DNA of 64,000 bases from CAZYFH01 sp965197395 (GTDB lineage Bacteria > Acidobacteriota > Vicinamibacteria > Vicinamibacterales > UBA8438), in contig CBDANB010000006.1 in the NCBI GenBank assembly GCA_965197395.1, positions 434,001-498,000 on the forward strand. Reading direction: 5' to 3'. The notes beneath the pieces are model-generated. The model worked only from the letters and a program-made list of their open reading frames with translations. It did no database searches and was not told the DNA's origin. A program made the translations under genes and the position numbers. Shown here one piece after another: positions 27,263 through 36,999 of the stretch (positions are counted from its first letter, which is position 1; each line of letters begins with the position of its first letter).

Positions 27263-27928
27263 TCAGTCGGCTTCCCACAGCCGCTTGAACTGCGCGCGGG
27301 CCCGTGCGAGGAGTCGCTCCCCGGCTTTCTCGGTGCGACCGGTTTCGGCCGCGATCTCCTTGACGCTTCGCTTCTCCCAATACTGCCAAATGAGCGCGTA
27401 GCCGTACGCCTCGGGCAGCTGCGCGAGGACGCGCCGCGTCTTGGCTCTCAGCCTCGCACGGTCCATGCGCTCGTCGAGCCGCGGCATCTCCACCGGGGCG
27501 AAGACGGAATCGTCGTCCAGCGCTGACGATGTTTCCGCGCGCCGCACATGGGTGCGGTAGTGGTCTTCGACTTTGTGACGCGCGATGCCGAGGAGCCAGG
27601 TCCGGAGCGACGACCGTCCGGCAAACGACGGTAGGCCCTTCAGCGCGGACACGAAGACGTCCTGGATCAGGTCGTCGGCGAGGTCGACGCGCGGCGCGAG
27701 CCGGTGACGAAGATACGCGTGGATGGCGTCGGCGAATTGCCCCACGAACTCAGCGGTGGCCTTGCGATCCTTGCGAATCACCGCCGCGACCAACGCGCGC
27801 TCGTCGGAATGGTCGGCGGTTCCGGCCGCCGCCGGCGCTCCACCGACTGCGACCGCGCCACCCGAGCGGCGTTCCTGAGTTACGGGGCCGCCGCGGGCGG
27901 GGACCACACGCGCGGCATCCTGCACCAT
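27263..27928 (-). CDS. ECF-type RNA polymerase sigma factor
   Basis: 221 residues. Region 2 includes ADDLIQDVFVSALKGLPSFA and SSLRTWLLGIARHKVEDHYR. Region 4 includes RVLAQLPEAYGYALIWQYWE then SVKEIAAETGRTEKAGERLL. The first about 40 residues are low-complexity, so a start further in is possible. It is cotranscribed with a small Cys/His protein downstream. The inducing signal is unknown. Confidence 0.9.
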   Translation of the reverse strand: MVQDAARVVPARGGPVTQERRSGGAVAVGGAPAAAGTADHSDERALVAAVIRKDRKATAEFVGQFADAIHAYLRHRLAPRVDLADDLIQDVFVSALKGLPSFAGRSSLRTWLLGIARHKVEDHYRTHVRRAETSSALDDDSVFAPVEMPRLDERMDRARLRAKTRRVLAQLPEAYGYALIWQYWEKRSVKEIAAETGRTEKAGERLLARARAQFKRLWEAD

Positions 27929-28055
27929 CTAACAAGCGTGAGTCGTACGAGCGGTGCCGTTTCCCCCGCCTCGTCGCTCCTCGTCCTTTGATGTCCCCGG
28001 CAACTCGATCCTCACGCGCTGGCCAGGCGGAGCCGTCGAACGTCAGAGCCAACCG

Positions 28056-30203
28056 TCAAAACTGTATCCGTACACCGCCGTTGACGACTCGGCCGTCGAG
28101 CGGTGCCCAGGCGTCGACCGTCCAGCGGCCATCGGAGGACCGCCCGGGGCGGAGAATCGGGTCCCACCGGCCTTGACGCACGTCCGTCAGGTTCTCGCCA
28201 TTGACGAACACGCGCAACGGGCCGACGCGCCGCTCAACCAGCAGACCGACGATCACGTAGGAATCCGCCGTCTCGCGGTACGGGTTGTCTTCGAGCCGCT
28301 GCCGGCCCGTGTAGTACACCTCGATGCCGACACGCCCGTCTTCGTTCTCGAGCATGGTCACGAGACCGGCACTGTGGCGCGGGGTGAGCTCGACATCGTT
28401 GGTGACCTCCCCGTCCTGCTCGCGCGACCGAACGTAGGTGTAGCTTGCCGTGATGGCCAGCGGTGACTGCCGGAGTGTCCCGAGCAGCTCGACGCCAACA
28501 TTCGTGGTGGGCGTGGCGAGTGTCCGAAGGACGTAGGCGGCTCGATCGATCTTGACGGGGTGCGCGATGCGCGACCCAAAGACGGTGGCGGTAAAAGAGA
28601 GTGGACCATGCGTGCGCGTGAGATCGATCGACAGGCTCCGCCCGCGTTCCGCCCGCAGTGGACTCTCCACCGCGAGCCGGGTCAGCCCGGCCGCGACCGT
28701 TTCTTCGGTGAGCACGGAGGGACCGTAGAACCCGGTCCCGGCCGACATGCGAGTCGACCAGTCGCCCGACCGAAACAACGCCGACACGCGGGGACTGAAG
28801 AACCAGCCGTACTCGCTGTGGTGGTCCGCTCGCCCGCTCATCGACAGCGCCAGCCAGGGCCGGATGTCGATATCGTCCTGGACGAAGACGCCAGGCGTCG
28901 TGAACGAGTATGCGAAGCGCGGCAGATCGGTCGCGCCGTAGACATCCTGCTCGACCGCCACACCGCCGACCCACGTGTGCCGCCCGCTTGCCCCGCGCAG
29001 CGTCACTTCCGCGAAGTCCGTGCTATGACGATCGCGCTCGAGGACCTCGCCAAACTGATGGTCGTGCCATTGACGCGCGATGGCGGCGCGCGTGGTCAAG
29101 ACGTAGCGCCCACCCGGGAGCATCTGCCACAACATCCCGAGATCGAATCGTCGCGTCTCGAGCGATTCCCTGTAGGACGCGCCCGTCGCGGGCAGGACGG
29201 CTCCAGCCTGGGTGCCGCCGGTCCGGTTTTCCAGCGTCGTGCCCACCGTCAAGAAGAACGACTGGCCCTGGCCATCGTCCCAGAAGAACCGCGGCCGGGC
29301 GACGCCGCGTTCGTAGTGCGCAAGGTCACCCCACCCATCTCGGTCGACGTCCGTCTGGTCCTGGACGTGGCCGCCGCCGAGGAAGGTGACGCCCCAGGAA
29401 TCTGAGAGTGGGGTGGACAACCACAGCACGCCGTCGGTCGCGCCCCGACTTGACTGATTCACGAGGAACTCGCGTTCGGGTTCCGCGCCAGGACGGCGGG
29501 AAAGGAGGTTGACGACGCCGCCCAGCGCGCCCGCCCCATAGAGCGCGGACGCCACCCCTTTGATGACCTCGATCTGACCCAGGTCCATCGGCGGGATCTG
29601 CAGCAGCCCGAGCCCACTCGGTTGACTACCAAAGACCGGCAATCCATCAGACAGGAAGCGCGTGTAACGGCCTCGCATGCCCTGAATGCGAACGCTCGCG
29701 GCGCCGAGCGAGGGTGACGTCGTTTGCACCCGAAGGCCGCCTGTTTCGTTCAGCATCATGCCGATATCACCCGGCGTCATGAGCATCTTTTCTTCGACTT
29801 CTTCGCGGTTCAGCACCTCTACGCGCATCGCCTGGTCCTCGATGCGCCGGTCGGTGCGCGTGCTGGCAACGACGGTCACCTCCTCCTCGAACGTTCGTGC
29901 CGCGACGAGCTCAATCCTGACCACGTGCTCCTGCCCCGCCAGGACGGCCACCGACACGGTGATCGGAATAAACCCCTCCCGCACGACGGTCACCTGCACG
30001 TTGCCCGCTGCCACGACCAGCACGACAACCCCGTGCTCATCGGTCAGCTGGGTCGCGCCGTTGGCGACCACCTCCGCGTCCGCGACCGGATCCGCACCGG
30101 TGCGCACCTCGAGTCGCACGCGTCCGTCTTGCTCCCGGCCCTGCCCCGTGACGGTGCATGTCAGACCCACGGTCAGGACGACGACGCTCGCGAAACGTTG
30201 CAC
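28056..30203 (-). CDS. TonB-dependent receptor with carboxypeptidase-like N-terminal domain
   Basis: 715 residues from a GTG at 30203 (GGGAG upstream). After a signal peptide (to about 22) comes a carboxypeptidase-regulatory-like domain (24-105). The plug (about 108-240) has EEVTVVASTRTDRRIEDQ, IRGM-like VRIQGMRGRYTRFLSDGLPV and IEVIKGVASALYGAGALGGV. The 22-strand barrel ends GGVRIQF with a terminal Phe. It imports or senses a ligand across the outer membrane. It lies 63 bp downstream of the CusA gene in the same direction, so metal-related uptake or sensing is plausible. Confidence 0.92.
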   Translation of the reverse strand: MQRFASVVVLTVGLTCTVTGQGREQDGRVRLEVRTGADPVADAEVVANGATQLTDEHGVVVLVVAAGNVQVTVVREGFIPITVSVAVLAGQEHVVRIELVAARTFEEEVTVVASTRTDRRIEDQAMRVEVLNREEVEEKMLMTPGDIGMMLNETGGLRVQTTSPSLGAASVRIQGMRGRYTRFLSDGLPVFGSQPSGLGLLQIPPMDLGQIEVIKGVASALYGAGALGGVVNLLSRRPGAEPEREFLVNQSSRGATDGVLWLSTPLSDSWGVTFLGGGHVQDQTDVDRDGWGDLAHYERGVARPRFFWDDGQGQSFFLTVGTTLENRTGGTQAGAVLPATGASYRESLETRRFDLGMLWQMLPGGRYVLTTRAAIARQWHDHQFGEVLERDRHSTDFAEVTLRGASGRHTWVGGVAVEQDVYGATDLPRFAYSFTTPGVFVQDDIDIRPWLALSMSGRADHHSEYGWFFSPRVSALFRSGDWSTRMSAGTGFYGPSVLTEETVAAGLTRLAVESPLRAERGRSLSIDLTRTHGPLSFTATVFGSRIAHPVKIDRAAYVLRTLATPTTNVGVELLGTLRQSPLAITASYTYVRSREQDGEVTNDVELTPRHSAGLVTMLENEDGRVGIEVYYTGRQRLEDNPYRETADSYVIVGLLVERRVGPLRVFVNGENLTDVRQGRWDPILRPGRSSDGRWTVDAWAPLDGRVVNGGVRIQF

Positions 30204-30266
30204 GACTCTCTCCCGCGGACCGCTCTTCGCAGCCTGGCAGATCCTCCGGTCACTGTGCTGGTCGAA

Positions 30267-33200
30267 TCAGCTGCGTGCCAGACCGGACACGGCGAGCTTC
30301 CCCTTCCGCCACGCGCGACGCTTCGTGATGAAGAAGATGACCGGCGTGATAACGAGCACGTGGATGGTCGAAGTGATCATCCCGCCGATGATCGGGGCTG
30401 CAATCGGCTTCATCACATCAGACCCGACGCCGGTGCTCCACATGATCGGCAGGAGCGCGGCAAGTGTCACGCCGACCGTCATGAGTTTGGGACGCAGGCG
30501 CAGCACGGAGCCTTCCATCGTTGCCTCTCGGATGTCGTCTTCCGACATCGGTCGATCCACCCGCAGTCGCCGGTCGAGCGCTTCGTGCAAGTACACGACC
30601 ATCACGACGCCGGTCTGGACGGCGACGCCGTACAGCGCGATGTAGCCGACCCACACGGCCACCGAGAAGTTGTAGCCGAGCCACCACTGCAGGATGACAC
30701 CGCCGGTCATCGCATAGACGACCGACAGCATCACGATGGCGGCCTCCGAGACCGAGTGAAAGGTCATGTACAACAGCAGGAAGATGAGGAAGAAGACAAT
30801 CGGAATCAGGGTCTGTAGCCGCTCGCGCGCCCGCACCTGGAACTCGTATTGGCCGGTCCACGCGAGCGTGTACCCGGGCGGGAGCTGGAGTTGGTCGGTG
30901 ATGGCCTGGCGGGCGTCGTTCACATAACCGCCGATGTCGCTCGTGGCCGTGTCGACATAGACGTAGCCCGCGAGCTGCCCGTCCTCGTCACGAATCATCG
31001 CCGGGCCGGGCGTGAAACGGATCCCGGCCAACTGGCCCAGCGGGATCTGGGCACCGGTCGGCGTGCGCACCAGCACCCGCCTGATGGCCGGCAGGTCCTC
31101 GCGGAACGCTCGCGCGTAGCGCACGTTGACAGGGTAGCGCTCGCGACCCTCGATCGTGCGCGTCACGTTCTGGCCGCCGAGCGCCGACTGGATCACGTCC
31201 TGCACATCTTCGATGGCGAGACCGTAGCGGGCAATCGCCTGGCGGTCGACCTTGATGTCCGTGAAGTACCCCTGGTTCACGCGCTCGGCGTACACACTCC
31301 GGGTGCCCGCCACCGCCTGCAGGATTCGTTCGATCTCCTCGCCCAGCCGCTGGATGACCGCCAGGTCCGCCCCGAAGATCTTGATGCCGACTGGCGTCTT
31401 GATCCCGGTCAACAGCATGTCGAGGCGGTTGCGGATCGGCTGGGTCCAGACGTTGGGAAACCCGGGGAACTGCAACGCTTCATCCATCTCGCTCTGGAGC
31501 TGCTCCGCCGTGAGCCCCGACCGCCACTGATCCTTCGGCTTCAGCGTGACGGTCGTGTTGACCATCCCCATCGGCGAGTTGTCGGTCGAGGTCGTGGCAC
31601 GGCCGACCGTTCCAAAGACCCGCTCGACCTCTGGAAACTGCCGGAGCAGCTTGTCCTGCACCTGGAGCAGCCGGGTCGCTTCGCCCACCGACAGCCCGGG
31701 CGGGGCCGTGGGCATGTAGAGCATCGACCCCTCGTACAACGGCGGCATGAACTCGCTGCCCATACTGAAGATGAGCGGCACCGTCAACGGCACGATCGCG
31801 AAGTTGAGCGCGAGCGCCGCCCACCGCCAGCGCAGGGCGAGCCGGAGGAACGGGTGATAGAGCCACGTCCAGATGCGCGCGAACGGGTTCGCCGATTCGG
31901 GCTTCAGCCGCCGCCCTCGGATGAAGAGGCTCATCAGAACCGGCACCAGGGCGATCGACAGGAGCGACGCGAACACCATGGCGAACGTCTTGGTCAACGC
32001 CAGCGGCCGGAACATCCGGCCCTCCTGCGCCTCGAGGAGGAACACCGGCACGAAGGATACGATGATGATGGCCAGCGAGAAGAAGATCGGGCGGCCGACC
32101 TGCTTCGCGGCGCGGAGAATGACGCCCGGCTGCGCCTCGTACGGCACGGCGTCCTCGCCCGTACCCGACACCTGTCGATAGGCGTTCTCGACCATCACGA
32201 TCGACGCGTCGACCAAGACCCCGATGGCGAGGGCGATCCCGCCGAGCGACATGATGTTCGACGTCACACCGAGGTAGTACATCGGAATGAACGACGCGAC
32301 GACCGCGATCGGCAAGGCGAGGATCGGCACGAGCGCTGACCGGATGTGGAACAGGAAGAGGATGATCACGAGCGACACGACGATCGCCTCTTCGATGAGC
32401 GCGCGTGAGAGTGTGCCGATCGACGCATCGATCAGCCACGACCGGTCGTAGGTCGGGAGGACGGTGACACCGGACGGGAGCGAGCCTGCGACCTCCCGCA
32501 GCTTCGCCTTGACGCGGTCGATCACCGCCCGCGCGTTCTCCCCGTAGCGTACGATGACGATGCCGCCGACCACCTCGCCTCGTCCGTCCAGCTCCGCCGC
32601 ACCGCGACGAATGTCCGGGCCAAGACGTACCTCGCCGACATCGGTCACTCGGATGGGGGTGCCCCGCGCGTCCGCGCCGAGCGCAATCTGGGTGATGTCG
32701 TCTGCCGAGGTCAGGTATCCGCGGCCGCGCACCATATACTCCCGGCCCGCGAACTCCAGGAGCCGCCCCTCCACGTCATTGTTGCTTGCCTTGATGGCGC
32801 GGACCACGTCACCGACGGCGAGGTCATAGGCGGCCAGCTTGTTCGGGTCGAGGTTGACCTGATACTGCTTGACGAAGCCACCGATGCTGGCCACTTCTGC
32901 CACGCCGGGCACGCTGGCGAGCCAGTACCGCAGGTGCCAGTCCTGGAACCCGCGCAGCTCGGCCAGGTTGTGCTGGCCGGTCGCGTCGACCAATGCGTAC
33001 TCGTATACCCAGCCGACGCCGGTCGCATCGGGCCCGATGACCGGGTTCACGCCGTCGGGGAGCTGGCCCCGAATCCCCTGCAGGTACTCGACCACGCGGC
33101 TGCGTGCCCAATACATGTCGGTCCCGTCCTCGAAGATCACGTAGACGTACGAGATGCCGAAGTCGGTGAAGCCGCGGACCGTCCGCACACGCGGCGTCGA

Positions 33201-33422
33201 GAGGAGCGCCGTCACGAGCGGATAGGTGACCTGATCCTCGATGAGATCCGGGCTCCGCCCGTCCCACTCGGTCGAGACAATCACCTGGACGTCCGAGATG
33301 TCGGGCACGGCGTCGAGCGGCGTCGCCCTCATCGCCCACAGGCCCCAGACGATCAGCCCGACGGTGCCGGTGAAGACCAGGAACCGATTCGACGCGCACC
33401 AATCGATGATTCGCGCAATCAT
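30267..33422 (-). CDS. cusA: Heavy-metal efflux RND pump, CusA type
   Basis: 1051 residues with the 12-helix RND layout. Proton-relay and family motifs are seen: GGIALAIGVLVDASIVMVEN in TM4 and GSEFMPPLYEGSMLYMPTAP in the pore domain. Methionine positions in STDNSPMGMVNT and NRLDMLLTGIKTPVGIKIFG resemble the Cu/Ag-binding methionines of CusA. It would extrude monovalent metal ions from periplasm or cytoplasm through the adaptor and the outer membrane factor encoded upstream. ATG at 33422, 11 bp after the adaptor stop. The Cu/Ag specificity is inferred. Confidence 0.93.
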   Translation of the reverse strand: MIARIIDWCASNRFLVFTGTVGLIVWGLWAMRATPLDAVPDISDVQVIVSTEWDGRSPDLIEDQVTYPLVTALLSTPRVRTVRGFTDFGISYVYVIFEDGTDMYWARSRVVEYLQGIRGQLPDGVNPVIGPDATGVGWVYEYALVDATGQHNLAELRGFQDWHLRYWLASVPGVAEVASIGGFVKQYQVNLDPNKLAAYDLAVGDVVRAIKASNNDVEGRLLEFAGREYMVRGRGYLTSADDITQIALGADARGTPIRVTDVGEVRLGPDIRRGAAELDGRGEVVGGIVIVRYGENARAVIDRVKAKLREVAGSLPSGVTVLPTYDRSWLIDASIGTLSRALIEEAIVVSLVIILFLFHIRSALVPILALPIAVVASFIPMYYLGVTSNIMSLGGIALAIGVLVDASIVMVENAYRQVSGTGEDAVPYEAQPGVILRAAKQVGRPIFFSLAIIIVSFVPVFLLEAQEGRMFRPLALTKTFAMVFASLLSIALVPVLMSLFIRGRRLKPESANPFARIWTWLYHPFLRLALRWRWAALALNFAIVPLTVPLIFSMGSEFMPPLYEGSMLYMPTAPPGLSVGEATRLLQVQDKLLRQFPEVERVFGTVGRATTSTDNSPMGMVNTTVTLKPKDQWRSGLTAEQLQSEMDEALQFPGFPNVWTQPIRNRLDMLLTGIKTPVGIKIFGADLAVIQRLGEEIERILQAVAGTRSVYAERVNQGYFTDIKVDRQAIARYGLAIEDVQDVIQSALGGQNVTRTIEGRERYPVNVRYARAFREDLPAIRRVLVRTPTGAQIPLGQLAGIRFTPGPAMIRDEDGQLAGYVYVDTATSDIGGYVNDARQAITDQLQLPPGYTLAWTGQYEFQVRARERLQTLIPIVFFLIFLLLYMTFHSVSEAAIVMLSVVYAMTGGVILQWWLGYNFSVAVWVGYIALYGVAVQTGVVMVVYLHEALDRRLRVDRPMSEDDIREATMEGSVLRLRPKLMTVGVTLAALLPIMWSTGVGSDVMKPIAAPIIGGMITSTIHVLVITPVIFFITKRRAWRKGKLAVSGLARS

Positions 33423-33433
33423 GAGTGGGTGCC

Positions 33434-35023
33434 TTATCGGGCCACGACGGTGAACACCTGGCTGTCGAGCCGCGCGCCCGCTCGGCTCACCTGGACCGTC
33501 ACGTCCCAGCGACCCGCCATCGTCACCTCACCGATGCCCTGGTAGAGGCCGCCACCCTGGTGGGCCAGCCGCGCGTCGGTCTGCATTGCCGGCATGTTCA
33601 TCGTCGGCATCGGTGCCATGTAGAACACGACCGAGACGTCGGCGTCGGTCACCGGCTGCCCCGCCACGTCCGCGACGGACACCTCGAGCGTGTTGGCGCC
33701 GCTCCGTGGTGGGTCGGGGCTCGATCGGAACGTGATGTCCAGTCGTTCGCGTGCCGCGCCTCCATCGGTCACGCGCGGAAGGGGCTCGAAGCCCTGGAGC
33801 GCCGCGCGCAACTGACTCTCGGAGTCGATGAAGAACGTCGCGCTCGTCGCCACCACCTCGCCGCCCTCGAGTCCCTCGAGGATCTGCACGGCGTCGCCCA
33901 GCCGCCGACCAACCACCACCGGACGCGGATCGAAGTAGCCGTCACCCTGCGACACGAAGACGTGCTGCTGATCGCCTGAATCGAGCAGGGCGTTGGTGGG
34001 CACGACCACACCGTCACCTAGCGCCGCATCCAGCGCGACGTTGGCGAACATGCCGGGCTTGAGCCGACCGTGTTCGTTTGGGAACGCGAACCGCACCCGC
34101 ACGGTGCGTGTCCGTTCTTCGACGTACGGGTAGATGTAGAGGACCCGACCGCGGATCCGATCCTCCGGGTAGGCGTCGACGGTGACGGTCGCCGCAGCCC
34201 CGTCCCGGACGAGCGACAGCTCCTCTTCGTACAAGTCCGCCTCAACCCAGACCAGCGACAGGTCGGCGACCCGATACAGGCTCAGGCCAGGCGTTACATG
34301 CATCCCTTGAACGGCGTGTTTCTCGATCACGTATCCGCCGACCGGTGCACGAAACGGCATCGTTCGTTGCGGTTCGCGATAGACCTCGAGTGCGTCGATC
34401 TCCGCCGACGGGAGGTCCCACAGCGTGAGTCGCTGGCGCGCCGCCTCGACGAGACGGTCTGCATACGCTCTCGCGTCGGCGATCTGTGAGTCGCGAAGCC
34501 GGTCGCGACTCTCGACGGCGAGCACGTACTCCTGCTGTGTCGTCAGCAGCTCCGGGCTATACAGCGTGAAGAGCGGCTGCCCCGGCTCGATGAACTGCCC
34601 CGTGTAGTCGACGTACAGCTCCTCGATCCACCCCGCCACCTTGACGTTGATGTCGGCCAGCCGCGTCTCGTCGTAACGCACCGTGCCAACCGCCCGGATC
34701 GTCTGCGTCAGCGAGCGGCGCTCGACCCGCGCCGTCCGCACGCCGATGAGTTGCTGACGCCGCGGATCGATGTTGACTTCGATCCGAGGCGACCCGGCGC
34801 CCGGCTCGGAAGCGGCCGGCATCGCTTCGGCCGGCCGACCATCCGCGTCCGGATCGGCCATCCCGGCATCGGCTGGCATCTCGACCGCTTCGTCGAGCGC
34901 TGCGCCGACCAACGGCGTGTTCGCGAGTTGCCCACGGAACGTGTATGCGCCGGCCACCAGTGCGGCGAGCACCACCACGATCGCGAGTGAGATCCCCGCC
35001 CCCGTACGAAGGGATGTCGTCAT
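33434..35023 (-). CDS. cusB: RND efflux membrane-fusion adaptor (CusB type) with YtkA-like C-terminal domain
   Basis: 529 residues: N-terminal membrane anchor (10-31), barrel-sandwich and hairpin domains (ARVERRSLTQTIRAVGTVRY, GWIEELYVDYTGQFIEPGQP), then beta-barrel. The last about 100 residues are a FixH/YtkA-like domain (ADVSVVFYMAPMPTMNMPAM, GRWDVTVQVSRAG), an addition seen in some metal-efflux adaptors. The Met-rich MPTMNMPAM patch suits Cu(I)/Ag(I). The ATG overlaps the stop of the outer membrane factor gene (ATGA), indicating coupling. Confidence 0.92.
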   Translation of the reverse strand: MTTSLRTGAGISLAIVVVLAALVAGAYTFRGQLANTPLVGAALDEAVEMPADAGMADPDADGRPAEAMPAASEPGAGSPRIEVNIDPRRQQLIGVRTARVERRSLTQTIRAVGTVRYDETRLADINVKVAGWIEELYVDYTGQFIEPGQPLFTLYSPELLTTQQEYVLAVESRDRLRDSQIADARAYADRLVEAARQRLTLWDLPSAEIDALEVYREPQRTMPFRAPVGGYVIEKHAVQGMHVTPGLSLYRVADLSLVWVEADLYEEELSLVRDGAAATVTVDAYPEDRIRGRVLYIYPYVEERTRTVRVRFAFPNEHGRLKPGMFANVALDAALGDGVVVPTNALLDSGDQQHVFVSQGDGYFDPRPVVVGRRLGDAVQILEGLEGGEVVATSATFFIDSESQLRAALQGFEPLPRVTDGGAARERLDITFRSSPDPPRSGANTLEVSVADVAGQPVTDADVSVVFYMAPMPTMNMPAMQTDARLAHQGGGLYQGIGEVTMAGRWDVTVQVSRAGARLDSQVFTVVAR

Positions 35024-36357
35024 GGCTGTGTCCGCTCCTGTTCCGAGGACGTCCCGTGCACGGCGGTCGCAGACAGATCCGCACCGACAGCGCGTTCAAG
35101 ATCCGCTTCCGCCTGGTCGAGATCGCTCAGCGCCCGGGAGTAGGCCAGTTGCACGTCGAGCAGCACCCGCTGGTTGTCAATCAGGGTCAGAAAATCGCCT
35201 TGGTCCGCCTGATAGGCGACGCGCGAGACGGCCAGTGTCTGGTCCGACTGCGGCACGATGCTCGTGCGCAAGAGCGCGGCTCGCTCCGCCGCCGCCTCGG
35301 CCCGCACATAGGCGTCGTGCACCGCAAGCCGAATCGCGCTCTCGGTTTCAGCCAGCCCAGCGCGGACGGTCTCGAGCTCCGCACCCGCCTCGGCGACGCG
35401 GGCATCGAGGCGTGTGCGCGACCACGGCGCGTTCGGCCAGGTGACACCGACCATCGCCGTCCAGGCGTCCGACTGGCCACGCATCGGCATGAGCATGTAG
35501 CCGCCCTTTACAAAGAAGTCCGGTTTGTATTCCTGCCGCTCCGCTGCCACTCCGGCCTCGGCTCGTTCGATCGCGACGCGCGCAGCCTGCAGCTCCGGCT
35601 GGCGGTCGAGCGCGAGACGCTGGAGATCCGCCAGCACGGGCCGGGGGGTCTCTTCGCGTGGCGCGGTCAGCCCGCCGACCGGCGCGTCGGCGGGTCGATC
35701 GAGCAGCGTGTTCAGACGGGCGCGGGTCAACTGTTCGCGTTCGGCGAGGATGACGAGATGCTCCTGTAGTCGCGACAGCTCGACCACCGCCTTCAGAATG
35801 TTCTGCTGCGACATCCCGCCGGCGGTGTACTTCGCCTCCGACACATCGGCGAACTGACGCAGGAGATCGACGTTGGCGTGGTGAATCTCGAACTCACGCC
35901 GTGCCAGAAAGAGGTCGGCATAGGTACGTTTTACCTCGCCGATGAGGTCGCGCGCCTCGATGGCGATCGCCGCCATCGACAGCTCGGCATCCTTGTCCGC
36001 CAAGGCCGCCCGGAGCGCGCGCTTGCCGCGCCCCGGCAGCGTCTGGCCGACCGTAAACATGTACATGTTCGTGCTGCGCGGGCTCACCGCGTGGAGCGGC
36101 CATTGCCAAATCTGCGCCTCGAAGCTCGGCGGGGCGAGCCCACGGGCCTGCGCCGGACGATGTCGCATGGCTTCGTAGCGCTTGCGCAGGACGAGGAGAC
36201 GCGGGTTGCGCGCCAAGGCCTCGTCGAGCGCGTCCTGAACGGTCAGCGGCGGCAGCGCCGTCGGCGCGTCCGCGGGCGGGCGTTGAGACGGTCCCGCCAA
36301 CGCTGTCGATGCGCTCGCGACGAGCGTGACGACCCACATCATTTTGAGAATCCGCAT
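35020..36357 (-). CDS. Outer membrane efflux protein (TolC/CusC family)
   Basis: 445 residues from the ATG at 36357 (MRILKMMWVVTLVASASTAL signal peptide); the open frame continues to 36432 without support. Two OEP repeats, with LDEALARNPRLLVLRKRYEA near the N-terminus and the long coiled helices ERAEAGVAAERQEYKPDFFV. It forms the outer membrane channel of the tripartite pump with the two genes downstream. The stop overlaps the adaptor start by 4 bases. Confidence 0.9.
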   Translation of the reverse strand: MRILKMMWVVTLVASASTALAGPSQRPPADAPTALPPLTVQDALDEALARNPRLLVLRKRYEAMRHRPAQARGLAPPSFEAQIWQWPLHAVSPRSTNMYMFTVGQTLPGRGKRALRAALADKDAELSMAAIAIEARDLIGEVKRTYADLFLARREFEIHHANVDLLRQFADVSEAKYTAGGMSQQNILKAVVELSRLQEHLVILAEREQLTRARLNTLLDRPADAPVGGLTAPREETPRPVLADLQRLALDRQPELQAARVAIERAEAGVAAERQEYKPDFFVKGGYMLMPMRGQSDAWTAMVGVTWPNAPWSRTRLDARVAEAGAELETVRAGLAETESAIRLAVHDAYVRAEAAAERAALLRTSIVPQSDQTLAVSRVAYQADQGDFLTLIDNQRVLLDVQLAYSRALSDLDQAEADLERAVGADLSATAVHGTSSEQERTQP

Positions 36358-36478
36358 CAGTGTCACTCCGACTCCGATCCGCCGCAGGTCACGGCAATAG
36401 AAAAGACGGTAGACGGCTTCGTGCGAGCGCACCGCTCGCGCACAGCCGGCTACAGGAGTGCGAACAGGAGGCGAAGGA

Positions 36479-36859
36479 TCAGATCAGCAGGACGGCATGC
36501 AACAGGTGAGGGCGCGGCCGCGGGGGGCGAGACGAGGTACGCGGCTCCACATGGGACGCTGCGAGGAGACTCACGGGGACGTCGCGTAGCTCGAGCGCCG
36601 CCACTGAAAGATACGTCGCGCGCACGAGCGTCTCATCCGCCCGTTCGGGTTTGAGTATCTCAATGCGCGTGCGTTCGTCGGTTGAGCAACACGACTCAGC
36701 CATGCTGGCCATGTCGCACTCGTGATGATGGTCGGCACAGCAGACCATTTGCGCCGCCGTCAGCGTGCCGCTCGCGCAGGCCGACCAGGCACCGGCGGAG
36801 AAGGCCGCGACGAGTGCGACTGCCAAGAGGCGGCGACCGAAGCCGTTGGACCTCACCAC
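36479..36859 (-). CDS. Cys/His-rich exported small protein of metal-resistance cluster
   Basis: About 126 residues, starting at one of two adjacent GTG codons (36859/36856); the start is uncertain. A hydrophobic leader (LLAVALVAAFSAGAWSACAS) is followed by AAQMVCCADHHHECDMASMA and ESCCSTDERTR, a dense Cys/His/Met cluster suited to Cu(I), Ag(I) or Hg(II). The tail is Pro/Arg/His-rich. It lies between the HMA protein and the efflux operon, all on the minus strand, so a periplasmic metal-buffer role is inferred. Confidence 0.7.
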   Translation of the reverse strand: MVRSNGFGRRLLAVALVAAFSAGAWSACASGTLTAAQMVCCADHHHECDMASMAESCCSTDERTRIEILKPERADETLVRATYLSVAALELRDVPVSLLAASHVEPRTSSRPPRPRPHLLHAVLLI

Positions 36860-36999
36860 TCGATTGTCACTGTGGGACCCGATGGTGTCAAACAGGGAGA
36901 CACACGCGCTGTACCAGCAATCTCGTCCCCCGCTCGACGTCGGACCGTCTCTGCCAGCGTTGGTCACCTCGCCACCATGTCGAGGACCGACGCGGTGCG

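Noticed and set aside
30849..32339. Long plus-strand open frame (496 codons) opposite cusA
   Set aside because: Low-complexity Arg/His/Glu composition and exact antisense to a conserved RND pump.
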